Shown: positions 46,801-59,364 of the stretch, in pieces
Position numbering within the stretch: position 1 is the first letter of the stretch
Layout: every line of letters starts with the position of its first letter
NCBI GenBank assembly: GCA_947034895.1
Contig: OX344765.1
Span: 35,655,001 to 35,719,000, forward strand
Origin: Rhytidiadelphus loreus
Lineage: Eukaryota > Streptophyta > Bryopsida > Hypnales > Hylocomiaceae
Direction of reading: 5' to 3'
DNA: 64,000 bases
Made by a program: the position numbers and the translations under genes
Notes under the pieces: generated by a model
What the model saw: the letters and a program-made list of their open reading frames with translations, nothing else
What the model was told of the DNA's origin: nothing
Database searches by the model: none

Positions 46801-49800
46801 GCACCTGCCTCAAAAGGATGAAGCAGAATTCAGAAATAAGCAAAACATGGTCTCTACCTACGTCAATATAAAACAAAATGCCACTATATTGTTATTAAGC
46901 ACGTTCATCAAAGGCAGGGCATAAAACACTGCATAAAACAGATTGAAGGGGACGTACCAAGCTCAGATGGCAACCCCGAAAGGTTGTTATTCGACAGATC
47001 CAGGAGTGACAATCGCAATGAGCAAGCCTTAGCTGGATACTCTGTCAGCTGATATTCAAAGTGAATGAGTATGAGTATTAGCTCACAGCTGATATTCCAC
47101 TTAAATATAACATAAGAATTCCACTCGATTACAACATGACAATCTATAAAATATCAGAGCAATCTTTAATTTAAGAAGGTTCCCGGTTTCAGGTTCCTGA
47201 ATTAGGGGCAGAGTACAAAAGTGTACCTGGTTCGAGTGAAGATCAAGATTGCTCAAACTCTTGAGACTTCCAACCTCATCAGGAACTACCTTCAGTAGAT
47301 TATCACTGCAGTAACAGGAGACTAACAGTAACTACACAGTGTGTCCCCAGTAGATAGTATACTGCTCATGAGTAAAATAAAAAAATCTTCTATAAGGTTG
47401 AAGATTGGAGAAATCACGCAATTCATCGATCGCATGACGAAAGACAATCTAATCGAGGTCAAACTGGATGACAATTTCTAATCTGATTAATCTAATAATG
47501 AGCGATACTAACAGTGTACAGTGCTAAAAAACATTCAGATCAACTAAAGAGAGGTTGCCAGACAAATGATCAGGACAGAATACTTGTGCTAAACCTAAAG
47601 TTCAGTGAATTTCAACGGAACAGGAAATATCTTTTCTGTAAATACAAATATGTGAGATACACACCCCAAGAAAAGCTCCAACAAAGATGAACATCCCGCA
47701 ATTGATGGTGGAAGGTAAGTGAGGCCTGTAACAAAACCAATACCAAGATTAACTGATACACACTTCTCCATTTACAGAAAGTGTCGACGCATGAGCATGT
47801 TTTAAAGAAAGTAAAGTTCTCCTAACTTCCAACACGAAATCTAAGTAAATAAAGCCTCTCCAGCAATGGACACACAATACTAGAGAAGGATATAAAGTAT
47901 TCACTATGCTTGTGCGATCACTGTGGTGTGGTACATACGGTTCTGATGAAGGTCAAGGCGAATAAGCTTCGATAGTTTTCCCAAAGAATTAGGCAACGCC
48001 GTGAGTGCATTTCTTCCTACAATCAGAAGGACATCAAGAAAAATGCAGAAGTAGGACATCAATAAGAAAAGAATATGGAAACATTCAATAAGAAAATTGG
48101 AAACTTGGTATCCCAGTGCGAAGCAAACAACTCTAAGAAAGCAAACAATTTTTACGACATTATGCCACGAGACTATCTCGGGTGCATGAATAGGAAGTAG
48201 TTGCCCTTCTGTTAATTCAATAACCAACATACGACAGCAAGCCCTATTGCATTAAGATTTATCTGATATGGTACTTGCCTGCACTCAGTTCGGTCAAATT
48301 TGGAAAGGAACTGAATAAGCTCTCAGATAGCTCACTGATACGATTGCTCTGTTACATCATCATCGTCCCTAGTGAAAAAAAACTTCAAAGAAATCTAGAA
48401 CAAACATTGAAACTGTGGCATCTCCAAAACATGATGTGATTGTGTGGGATTATGACGGTTTTTAACTGGCATCTTAAAATATCGAAATACACGCATAAGA
48501 GCAAATACATAATGAAGGTCATAACATCATAACTTACACTGAATTTGCACAACCACGTTAGTAGGCACTCTAAAAACGACGTAGAAAACATGGAAAACAG
48601 CATCTACAACGAAAAAAAAATTATTTCATGAAATGTTTCATGCCTCAATATTAAGCGTAGAAAGCTTAGAACAGCTCCCTAGTTCCTCCGGAAGAGTAAC
48701 TAGCAAATTGTTGTGTGCCTGACCAAAAACATTACAAAATCTATTAGCCTTGCTCATACTGAAGACCATAAACCAAGAGAGAACGGGCAATTTCATCAAT
48801 ACAGCTTATATTGGTATTCTGCCGCAGCTTGTGAACAGTGTCAAACAGATTATGAGATTATGTCTGGCCAAGCATATCGAGGTATGGCATAATTGTACAG
48901 AGTACAACTTCCAACACCTATGTCAGAGAAAATGTTGACATCCTAATTATCAAAAAAAATCTTAGCTTCCATCGCTAAAGGAAGTAGCAAAATAGCCTCG
49001 AGCAGCACATACTCCTTTCCAAATTGGTTTATCAGCATAACCAACGCACCTTAAGCTCCACCAACTCGGTGCACCTACCAAGGCTACTGGGAAGCTTTGA
49101 CAAAGAATTGCTTGCACAATTGAGTCTGATGCAAAGAAGAGCAGAAAATTAGTGACGTCTGACCAAAGCAACCCAACAATATACAACCATATAAATTCAG
49201 TTTCTTTTGTACTAATAAATATAATTTTAAACTACATAACGAGACAATGAAGCACATAGACTAAAATCTGCCAAGAAGGAATGGTTTAGAGAAAAGACCT
49301 GACTAGGGAGGTCAAAAGTCCTAGTTCGGAAGGCAGCTCTACAATGGAGTTGCCAGAGACATCAAGAATCTTCAGCAGGGCGAGACTACACAACAAGATC
49401 AGCAGGATCACAAAGGAGTGAGAAATTCCACCACTTGCAAGGTTTTTTAAAAATTGAACAAGACCATGAAGAAATTTTAGAACTTACTTGCCAATAGCTG
49501 GAGGTAGAAATGTTAGCTGATTGTGACTCAAATTAAGAAAGGTGAGTGAGCCAATGTCCCCCAACCGATCAGATATGCCTGCAATATTGTTGTGCGATAT
49601 GTCAAGCTTGTGAATCTCCACCACCTAGCATCAAACAATGTGTTAAACAATCACATAACAGCTGGAATCAAGGTCTATAATCCGTATTCTATGAAGGTAA
49701 GCTAACAAGATAAATAGGTATCAAAATGGTGCATAAACAGGAACTCTAAATATCCCATTAAAAGCATCTTGAATTAAACAATTTAACATGGCTTTGAGTT

Positions 49801-50348
49801 CTATGAAACTTTGTCGCATCATCAAAAATCTAAATTTAAATTTGGAACAAATTTAGAAGAAAAAAGAAAGGAGTAGGCATGGTCTCACCTCCCACCACTT
49901 CTCTTCGGAGCCGCCTTCATTCAGCAAATTGTAGACGCGGGTTGGCACCTCTCTATTACACAAGAAAACAATCGTCAAGCCTTGTTTATACCTTAAAAGC
50001 AACTTCTACATCGTTCGTTTGAAACACCTAATTCTCGTTTTATACAAAAGGCACTGCTTTTCGTCCTGGTACTCTAAAACGCAATGCTCGATCCTTCTGG
50101 AAAGCTATCCCACTTCCTAGTGTCTAGAGGCTTCTCACGAACTCAACTATACCAAACCAAAACATTCGTAATTATCATTCACGATTGCAGACAAAGGCCA
50201 ATGCCATTCAGATCGGCCGCAAAAAAGACAGACGGAGAGCACAATGCATTTGAGCTAAAACATACGAGAGGCCGCGATTGGAAATGTTGAGCGATCCCGA
50301 GGCCTTGGCGGCCTTGATCATCCTCTCGATTCCTCCCATGGCGTCCAT
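43876..50348 (-). CDS. LRRC40-like intracellular leucine-rich-repeat protein (21 exons, 604 aa, complete)
   Basis: Exons (reading 5' to 3'): 50348-50266, 49952-49889, 49624-49488, 49385-49299, 49125-49050, 48718-48644, 48348-48279, 48016-47939, 47725-47665, 47305-47227, 47048-46958, 46804-46744, 46596-46520, 46321-46224, 45875-45738, 45493-45389, 45207-45083, 44797-44701, 44445-44371, 44259-44204, 43957-43876. The frame is continuous and the stop is TAA. The protein starts [18 protein letters not shown] and consists of about 20 LRRs of the LxxLPxxLGxLxxLxxLDL type in two blocks. They are separated by a short non-repeat segment (about residues 315-365) after a [10 protein letters not shown] motif. 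The C-terminus ends [18 protein letters not shown]. Order and length match a conserved plant protein of LRRC40 type (Arabidopsis At3g15410, from memory). No signal peptide or membrane span is present, so it is probably cytoplasmic. The molecular role is unknown. Three introns start with GC (see findings). A stop codon in frame six bases upstream fixes the start. Confidence 0.92.
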
Positions 50349-50351
50349 AAT

Positions 50352-50600
50352 TCATTCCACCACAACCCTGTCCTCTGTGAAACTGCTGACGAGTCGTTCT
50401 GCGCCAAATCGAGACCAAATGTCGCACAGAAAAAAAACAGCTGTAATCAAATGACATAGGCAGATCCGAAAAGAGGAACCTAAACTACCGATTTGCTGTC
50501 CACTATGGACGGTTTCAGACCATTTGGCCGCAAGAATCGCCGGGACGGCAGCACCGGGAGAGGAAGGAGAGGAGCTTCGAGGTTTGCTTGTGTTCGACAT
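50352..50600 (-). other. Upstream in-frame ORF in the LRR gene leader (82 codons)
   Basis: The frame starts at ATG 50598-50600 with MSNTSKPRSSSPSSPGAA and ends at TGA 50352-50354. It lies in the same phase as the LRR protein, whose ATG follows after a single ATT codon. It may be a translated upstream ORF, untranslated leader, or an N-terminal extension joined to the main frame by an intron that removes the TGA. GT and AG dinucleotides suitable for such an intron exist inside it, but none is compelling. Confidence 0.35.
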
Positions 50601-52380
50601 GAGCAGGCCCTGTAAAAGAACGGATGAATGACTTCATCGTCCCGAAGGAAAATAAAGGATGAATACTGCTTTCATTCATCTTGACCAGTGCACATGCGTT
50701 CAGCACTTGAAGGATTAGCACCTATTCACTCATTCAAGCAGCAGTACTGCAGATTCGGCACCCAAATAATTCATAAAATGGTGCATTTGCCCTTTGAAGT
50801 GGCCAAACTTAAATGTGAAAAAGCTGATGTAACATGAAAAGGGACAAATAAAATTTGACTAACAAAAGTTTGTTGAATTTCTTTCATCTAGAAGTGAAGA
50901 AACTCCCTTTTTTTTAAATTAACACAATCCTATCTCTTTTGGTAAAGGTTCTACTCAATCCACAACCCACACTAAAATGGATACGGTTTTTCCACAAATT
51001 GTACTAGTAGATGACAATGGCATGTAGGAGAAGATCATGTTAGGTCAAGTAACTACACCTGATTGTGACTTCTTTGCAATTCTATCCCATTGAAATCTTT
51101 GTTTAAAATCCAAGATTGTTTGTGGGTATACCTGTGTATAGCACTTTGAGAATTCATTGTTTATTCATATGCTACCAAATATGCATGTAAAGAGAATCTC
51201 AAATCCTTATTTGACTCTAAATAGGATCTATCCAAAATCTAAAGAGTCAAATAATGGAAATCAAGCTAAAATGTTTATTTGGATGATATAGATACAAGTT
51301 ACCATAACTACAATCTAATAGAAACCTTTAGCAAAATTGATTTTGACATATTCTTGTTTTAAATGTACATATTTTGAATATGAAAGTTTAGGATTGATTT
51401 TTGGATATGCATTACATATGACACTCTAAAAACACACACACACAAACCCTCCAATACTATGGTATCCTAAAGAAACAATTGAGAGATGATAGAGATTATG
51501 TCAACCACTAACATTATTGTTTGCCACTAAAACCAAAGAACACTTCCAACCTTGGCAAATCACACAATCACAAAAGAGAGTTAACTTAGTTTGTAGAAAC
51601 AATTCTCTATTTTCAAACATGTGTTAACAAATCCTACATTCACTTCTTATGACGGAATTCCACATCAGATTCAATGTCTTTTAAGCCACTTTTGATTGTT
51701 GGAGCAATGCCAACCACCAATTGTCTATGACAAATAACAATGGCACCACTTTTGGACTCCACTATGAAAGTATTTTTGTTATTGAAAACATGTCTACATT
51801 TATAAGTCTTTGTTTCAATATAATTTCATTGTAAGCTTTAACCCTAGAAATCATGCATTGTGTAACCATTAGTCATTGAAATAGGAAAATCCAAAAATAC
51901 TCATTGGAAGTCAAGCTACTACACATGTTCTCCACTTTCCACAAAAAATTCCAAGGATGAATAGTTGTAGTTCTAAACTACACTAGAAAATTCCTTGTCA
52001 TTCATCAGACACTTATTGTCCACAGCATCCTAGATGGATTTAGAGTAATAGCTATAATACAATTTGATTCTACAATCTAAACATAATTGACCCAGAAGAG
52101 TCGTTCCTTAAGGTCGGTTTCTTTATGGTAGGGACTGGGCATACATTAGCAGGAATCCAAAATGACCATCACTGCAAATGAAAAAAAAACATTCAGAAAA
52201 ATCTCCTCCCGAGTCAACTATATTTCTCTTAATTTTGTCAGGACCCAGCACGTGTCAGCAAGATTGGCCAGTGCATGGAGGTGTTCAGTCCATTGCACTG
52301 AGAACATCATGCCTTGACCAGTGACAAACAGTGCAGAAAAAAACCAATTCCGAAAGCTCAGCACAGGAATAATAACTACC
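50601..52380. other. Intergenic region between the LRR gene and CCT2
   Basis: The 5' upstream side of the LRR gene (about 50601-50760) grades into AT-rich non-coding DNA. I see no gene, no long repeat and no inverted-repeat element here. A short (AC)n run lies at about 51432-51446. Confidence 0.6.
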
Positions 52381-52805
52381 AAAAAACTGCCCTTGTCTAT
52401 CAAACAATTGCGTTATGACAATTGCACCGTGGGTATCGGTGTTCCTGCATTGACACTCCTTACAACAGGTGCAAGCCAATTTTCAAATAAAGGAAACTCT
52501 ACTGGTGACTTTGTGCAGATTCGAAAACAGGGTTATCGAGACCCTGAAGTGCTCAACGTATCATCCTTCCTGAAACCGAGAAAAAAAAGCTCTCTGAAAG
52601 AAGTCAACGTAACAGAACAGCAAGCAAAAGCTCAAAGCTCTAACAAAGGATTCTTCTACTCTCATCCTACACACAGTGGGAATGGATACATCCATAACCG
52701 TCGATTCCTACAGCACCAAATCAGGTGCATGCTGACATGGTGATGCACAAGCTTGAAACTGTACGGTCTCCGCAGACTGAAGGCAATTCAAGCCTCCAAA
52801 TACAT
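52381..52805 (-). repeat. Diverged 3' flank shared by the two CCT2 copies (copy 1)
   Basis: This stretch aligns with about 62224-62597. Shared landmarks are 'ctgcccttgtc', 'caacaggtgcaag', 'ctctactggtgactttgtg', 'ctctctgaaa', 'cacacagtgggaatggat' and 'tgatgcacaagcttgaaact'. Substitutions and indels are frequent, in contrast with the adjoining gene bodies. It includes the 3' untranslated part of CCT2. Confidence 0.7.
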
Positions 52806-52840
52806 CCACTTCAAAATTGCAGATCTGCCAAATGGAAACC

Positions 52841-55800
52841 TTACATACGGTCTTCTCTTTGCCTAGGAGCGCACTTAATAATCTCGTCCACACGGAGGAT
52901 CATTTCAGAAGCCTCAGTTGCTGACAATAACACAGCTTGCTTCACCTTAAACGACTCATAGATGCCAAGCTTCTCCATATCTCCAACCTGAATGGAAGGA
53001 CAAAACAGTACATACCACCATCAATGCACATCAACAGAAACAAACCGAAAACTCCAGAATTAAATATTGAACCGTTCTAGAACAAACAAAAAATCAAACT
53101 GTAAAATGACGAAGCATCAAAGCTGTACCTCTCCAGAAATGACATCAATGCCGGACCTGCAACCATCCTCGGAGTGAGCAGCTCGTAATTCCGACACTAA
53201 TTCCGCACTATCCAAACCAGCGTTGTCCGCGATAGTGGTGGGAATGGCTCTCAACGCAGTTGCGAAGGCGTCAATAGCAAGAGACTTCTTTCCTGCCGTT
53301 CGACGGCCAAGTTCCTCTACGCGCCGAGCCATCAAAAACTCCGGCCAACCACCGCCCCAGATGACACGGCTGTCTTGAACTGTTTGGACTAACACGCACA
53401 GGGCGTCATGGAGGGACCGCTCAGCTTCATCTAACACATGGGAACTGCAACACATAAAAAACGCTTATCAACAACTGAAAGAATGACAAGAGAAAATGGT
53501 TTAAAACGCCTCAAACCGGACCCTGAATCTAGAAATTAAACGCGTCCACGAAAAGTGAAAGATAAGAAAACAAAAAGGTATGCAAATAAAATGGACAAAA
53601 AAAACAGAGCACGCATCCAGATGATGCGAAAAAACAGACCATCACATTTCCGAGAAAAATAAACCCTAGAAAAAGCATAAAAACAGACACAAACGCCAAG
53701 AGCCAATGCAAAATACATGGGGAGAATAACAACCTGGCACCACGCAGGACAATGGTACAAGCCTGGCCCAGGGCAACACCCGAAAAGTGGATCAGGCGGT
53801 CTTCACCGATCATGATCTCCTCGATCAACTTGCAATGGCCCAGCTTCACATTCCCAGGATCATTGAATGTCGAAATAATTTCTCCTCCCGTCACCAGGGC
53901 CAAACGTTCGATTCCCTCAAAATCAGCATGCTCGATGGCCATGATCCCAGCATCTGCGAAAAGCTCCTCGGGGTAGTTATAAATAAGCTGACGATTCACA
54001 AAGCAATTAATACCATGTTTTAAGATGTTCTCCACTTTGTTCTTCATTTTGATCTTTTCCGCCGCCTCAATGTCGGCCACCTTCGACATCGCATCCACAC
54101 GCACACGAGCACCATAGATCTTCACCTTGTCCGTATCCATGGCAGTATTAGCGACAAGAATGTTCGCATTTTCAATGCGTTTAGGTTGACCAACTCCGAT
54201 CTTCTTGTCCAAAATGAACCTGCAATCCACAAAAATAAGAGAAAGGTGAATACAACGGCAACACAAGCTGAAATCGGATGAGATTCGAAACACCAGACAT
54301 GGCCTCCTGAGTTCAATAAAAGTACCCCTCATCCAAAAAGGAATCCTTCAATGCTCCACCGCACTTCTTAATGATCTGGATGGCCTCCATATTCATACTA
54401 CCCTGCATTCATTTCACACCGCACACTTCAGTCACATCCAATCATAGGATAACCTAAAATACACACCATTCGTAAGCGACAACGCAGACGCCATAATAGT
54501 TGCAAAAAAAAGATAATCAGAAAAAAAGCACCTCCGGGAACATGAGTAAATGGGAAAACCAATCCCAGACTTCACAATCGACACATGTCACACAAGTGAA
54601 TCAAAGAACAGGAAGGGATGAACAAGGCTTCACCTTCAGTCTCAGAACAGCATCAACAGCAAGATTTGCGAAGTGCACTTTGTCCTGGGACAAGATTTTA
54701 GAACTCAGAGTTGTCATCGCAATATTCACAAGATCGGACCTGAATTGCTCTGCAACACATCCACAAGTCATTACTCACAAATATAAATAAACCAGTTCTC
54801 TTCCGCATATTTATCATGGACAAAGTGATGCACGTCTCTGCGATCTGGTAGTCAATGATATCTGACGGGAGAAAATGACGGGAGGAAGATCGTCCAGTAC
54901 CTAAGTTGTCTTTGTTATTACGCACAGAAGCTGCGAGAGTACTACGTGCAGACTCAGACGCCATGCGATATCCTGCATGGATAAAAAAACAGCAACCACG
55001 TGAATGTGTACACAAAGCACAAGGTGTGCAGCTTCTAAACATGTCACAAACACTGCAATCTTCTTGCAAATTAAGGAATGATTTTTGAAGATCAGTGGTC
55101 TAATCAACAATCATATTCAGAAAAACAGGTTCGGTTACAACAAACACCTCCAGCCGAAAAAATCAGCGGACGGGAAAAAATACACTTGCATGGAGAACAT
55201 GTGGCAGGTTCCACATACCTGCGATGATGGTCATAGGATGAATCTTCAGTGCAATCAACTTCTCGGCCTCACGAAGCAACTCACCAGCCAAAACGACGAC
55301 AGATGTGGTGCCATCTCCTACCTCATCGTCCTGCACCTTCGAGATATCTGCCAAAAAATAATAGATGGCAGAGCCGAGAATCCCATCAAAAACCTCGCGG
55401 ACACAAAACAACCACCCAGCAAAGAACACCACGCTCCAACAAGAAAATCACTTAAGAACGTAAAGAAATTCAGACTTTCCTGGACTTGGAATCAGATACA
55501 AAAACTCTGAACTAATTATCTACGTTAGACCATGAAATGATGTCGGAGAATGCCGACAGACTGGAGCGGATAGTAATTAGGGACAAAGCCCTTGCAAAAT
55601 GAGGATAGTTGCCTAGGAAATCACTTAATGAACTACAAACTCAGATTTAAAGGAAACCTTCTGGATAAAGCAAGAAAAGTACTTTCCAGTAACTCTTAAA
55701 ATCAAAATGAAAGGCATATACTAAGTGGGATAATGAGGTTCAGCACGAAGTGCAGCAGGCAGGATAAAAGACGCACCGACAAGGACTTTGGCAGCTGGGT

Positions 55801-57763
55801 TATCAACGTGGAGCGACTTCAAAATAGTAGCACCATCATTCGTGACGGTTATGTTGTGCCCGCGACCTGTCGATTGTAAGATCTTGTCCTACGAACAAAA
55901 TTAAAGCACATACAAAGTTGAGGACGGGACGTGCCTCGTATGAAAAACGAATGATGTGATAGGTTACCCAATGCTGTTTTACACTAGTTTGGAAAACAGA
56001 ACCAAAATATCAGAACATTTCATGGCCTTGTGATAAGTGGTATATCTCATTTCAAATGCCTGCATCGAACACACACTCAACGCTAATGTTACCACTACCA
56101 ACGAGCTGCAGAAACCATACACTCAAACGGAGAGAAGGACATACCATTCCTTTGGGACCAAGGGTGCTTTTCACAAGATCTGCTATTGCCATGGCGCCAA
56201 TAAAGGAGGCCTGCGAGATGAAGACAAGGAAACGGTCATTTGAAAGATGAAAGAAAATTCCATCTTCACAAACATGTAGGAAGCATCTTGTTTGTCAGAA
56301 GAGGGTCGCAAATGTCCAAGAGGAATTCCCTTAGTGTCAAGGCAAGAACTGACATTGATACAAAAGAGGCACATTCATGATGCTCTCGAGCCGGGTAAGT
56401 AGAAACTTTCTGGGATACTTACGATCGTTTGCTCTACTGAAAGATGAAGTGGACGAAGCATATATCTTGATTGTGAACATGAAGTGAGAACAAGGAAATC
56501 TATGGGTGGGTGCTATATGAATACAAACGCTGTTCCAATATAGTAATTCGACAAGTCATCAAAACTACCAAAGGGGAACCATAGATTTCCTGTTCATGGA
56601 GTTTATCATACTAACATAGTTAATGATCAGAGGATTGCAACATACCATCCGAGCACGCTCGCCTTTCTCTTCCATGGCATCTGGCTTAAACAACTCCCCC
56701 TGAGAATAATTGCAAAAGTTACACGAAATCAACAGACTTCACCATGTCTTTCCAATGAAACAAAGAAGAATTAAGTGCGAAGACACCCAGAACGATGGGT
56801 CTTAACCCTACTGCATGACCTTTGGAATGTCGATCGATCGATCGGTCGATTAATCGAATTCAGAAACCGTACTACTCTGCAGTTTAACAAGAGAACAGAC
56901 TATTTTCTAAAATCGCAGATACCGCGATGCAAAATATCTGTCTGAGTGTGAATGATCAGTTGCAAAATCCTCATGGAACAAAATGCAATCCCCTCAATGC
57001 ACATCCATGTCGGAAAACGAGTCTATTTCAAAGTACGACGTCCACTCAGTGTAACAGCTGAATTTCCCACCATTTCATTCCGAAGAAACTGTTCCCTGTA
57101 CGCGAAAAAGTTCTCATAAACCCTAACAGTAAGTGGCACCTTTGATGCCTCAAAAGCTTGACAGACCCCTCAATACACATCCAATTCCAATATCTCACGC
57201 GTGTAGCATTTTTTTCGTTACCTTAAGTTAATTAAATAGTGTTGAATTAAAGCTACAAAAACAGTGACGCTGGCAACTGTGTACTACTAATCTCGGACCC
57301 AGGTAGGTTTAAAAATGGCTGCATATCGATGTTTGCTACTGTAAAACATCCTCTGTACTCAACCACGGAATACTACAAGTATCCTGTAACGCTCAAAAAA
57401 TCATACTGTAACCTAATCTGCAAGTTCCCGCATCGTCCAAGGACACATCACTGGAAGGCACTGTGCCTCGCCTGTCTCCAAAACGCCGCGACAGTCAAGA
57501 TATATGTCCAAAGTGAAGTCTGTTTCAGTTGCGTTACCGATCCTGCCTCAGCATTATCGTCTTTCGTCTTTTCCAAACGAAAACCTCCGTTTCCATTGAG
57601 AGTCGAAAACGACGCAATCCCGTTTCCCAACCCTAAAAATCGAAAACCACTGTCCCTTGGACGCGGATGGAGACCAGCGACGATAGCAATCGCCACTGGC
57701 GGTCCAATACGGAGTTGCAAAGTGATCGCAGGAGAGGGAGAAGGGGAGTACCGTGGTGGCCAT
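52841..57763 (-). CDS. CCT2: CCT2, chaperonin TCP-1 subunit beta (11 exons, 528 aa, complete)
   Basis: Exons (5' to 3'): 57763-57752, 56699-56646, 56210-56145, 55888-55777, 55347-55219, 54972-54901, 54749-54634, 54402-54326, 54219-53734, 53444-53129, 52987-52841. All introns are GT-AG and the frame is continuous to TAA. CCT beta is one of eight subunits of the cytosolic TRiC/CCT ring, which folds actin, tubulin and other proteins using ATP. Group II chaperonin motifs are present: [32 protein letters not shown] (GDGTT at 92-96), [15 protein letters not shown] in the apical domain, VLRGA, and [17 protein letters not shown]. Beta-specific text includes [16 protein letters not shown] and the C-terminus [14 protein letters not shown]. 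The length equals the usual plant protein. The first coding exon supplies only four residues (MATT) and is separated by an intron of about 1 kb. A second, window-truncated copy lies 9,792 bases to the right. Confidence 0.96.
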
Positions 57764-59130
57764 GGCTGACGAAGCGGATGGCGGAGAAGGTGGAACTGAG
57801 CTTGTGAGATGGAAGTCACGAGCGCGGCCTCGGAGCGTCGAATGCTTCAGTTGCGTTGCGACAAATCTTGGCGACGCGGGACTGCACCACAAAGAAGGCT
57901 GCGCTGCAGGCCATGGGGCATTTTGGACCGGTGACCGGGCTGACCGGTTGCCATCTCTCAGGTGAGGGTTTTAGGTTTTAATAAGGCAGGATCGCACCTT
58001 CTACCTTCTTCCATATTATTGACACTTTTAATCTGAGAAAATTTCTGAGACGAGCGTCAAGGAATTTTTCCTTTTTTTAATTCACATAAATAAATTTTCA
58101 ATTTAAAGATAGGGAGAATCCAAAAATAATATTTGAGTATAATATGCAAAGCTATAAGAGGTCAAAGTTAAATTGGTCGACTTTCTAAAATAGCATCTTG
58201 TTTTCAATGGTCACACCTTGAAGAGAGTTCAACAAGCATTTCCTTTTTTCTGAGTTTTTTAGGACTTGCTTTTGGGAAGATGTTTGGAATTGGGTAATCC
58301 TACTGCATTAGACTTTAGAATTGTAAAATCCACATTTCATGACGGAAAGTTACAGTTAATGGAGTAGGTAGAATGAACCCATATGCTAAGCCTCTAGAGA
58401 AAACATTGGAATTTGTTGGCTTTGAGCCAAAAGAAAGGAGGCATTGTATTGACACAAGCTAATGTAAAGAAGTGTAAGCAACTACCTTTACTCAAAAATT
58501 GACTTACTTTAAAAATACATATTAAAAGAACATAGAGGCATTGTTCACTCACCATTTTGTTCTTGTTTTCTAGTTCCACATTTTTAGTGTTGCATGTAGG
58601 AACAAAGCTTCCCATAGCATAGTTGTTTGTATATTTACTAAAGATGAAAATTTTGTGTTCATATTTAGAATTAGAAGTTATAAATTACAAAATTAACAAA
58701 CTACAAAATAATTGTTTTTTTTCTATTTAAAGATATGCTTCAATTGATCACATGAATTGGTGTGTCCAAACCTAGTTAAATGTTTCCTCAGTTTCATCTA
58801 TATTTCCATTCAATGAATGGCAAAAGTGACTAGTTAAAATTCTCTATGCAAGTCTAAATTCAATATTCTTTTTGAAATCCAATTCACCAAAGCATTGAGA
58901 CAAAAATGGATGATTTTGCATAGAAAGTGGATCAAGGTTGTCAGCTAGTATAAAGAGAAATGAGTCATTTGGTCAAACAATCTTGTCCATTTAGATCCCG
59001 ATTTTTTTAATTCACATTCTATCTTAACGGACACAATCCCAAATTGGTTGATGGATGGCAAATAATCCTTCTATTTAGAACACAAGTGCAAATATTCATC
59101 CTCTTAATTTGTGGAAGGTCTTGTATAGTA

Positions 59131-59364
59131 CATTAGATGGGATTCGGGGGGTGGAGGGCCATTTCAGGTTGTTCCCAACTCCATTCCCCCGGGCCCCATC
59201 GAACGCGGATGCCAATTTTTATTTTTTTATTTATTTGAAAAAAAAGATGTAGCAGTCGCTCGGCCAAGTTAGCAGAGCTTGCAAACGGCCAATTTCGACC
59301 AATTTCGGGGGATTCCCCGCTAGGGAACTCACGACCCTTCCCAATAGGGAAATCACATCTAATG
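59131..59364. mobile_element. ~234-bp GC-rich MITE-like element
   Basis: The left end CATTAGATGGGATTC and the reverse complement of the right end, CATTAGATGTGATTTCCC, form short imperfect inverted termini. The interior is much GC-richer than its surroundings (GGGGGGTGGAGGGCC, CCCCCGGGCCCC, TTCGGGGGATTCCCCGC) apart from a central T/A-rich stretch. There is no coding capacity. The assignment rests on the termini and the composition step only. Confidence 0.45.

Noticed and set aside
52321..52743. 140-codon open frame on the + strand beside CCT2, with a relative at 62331-62753
   Set aside because: It lies antisense to the CCT2 3' end. The two frames share their end only because the DNA is duplicated, they diverge with indels elsewhere, and no domain is recognisable.
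53536..53733. Hydrophobic extension of the CCT2 frame beyond residue pair GA ([10 protein letters not shown]...)
   Set aside because: This is intron sequence read through. The GT donor at 53733 and the next exon restore the family sequence [11 protein letters not shown] exactly.
53752..54023. Open frames on the + strand within the large CCT2 exon
   Set aside because: They are antisense shadows of the conserved chaperonin coding exon and repeat in the second copy for the same reason.
57448..57892. Overlapping frames on both strands at the CCT2 5' end
   Set aside because: The region is the GC-rich leader and first intron of CCT2. Only the MATT start joins in frame to the conserved exon 2, and the other frames lack homology.
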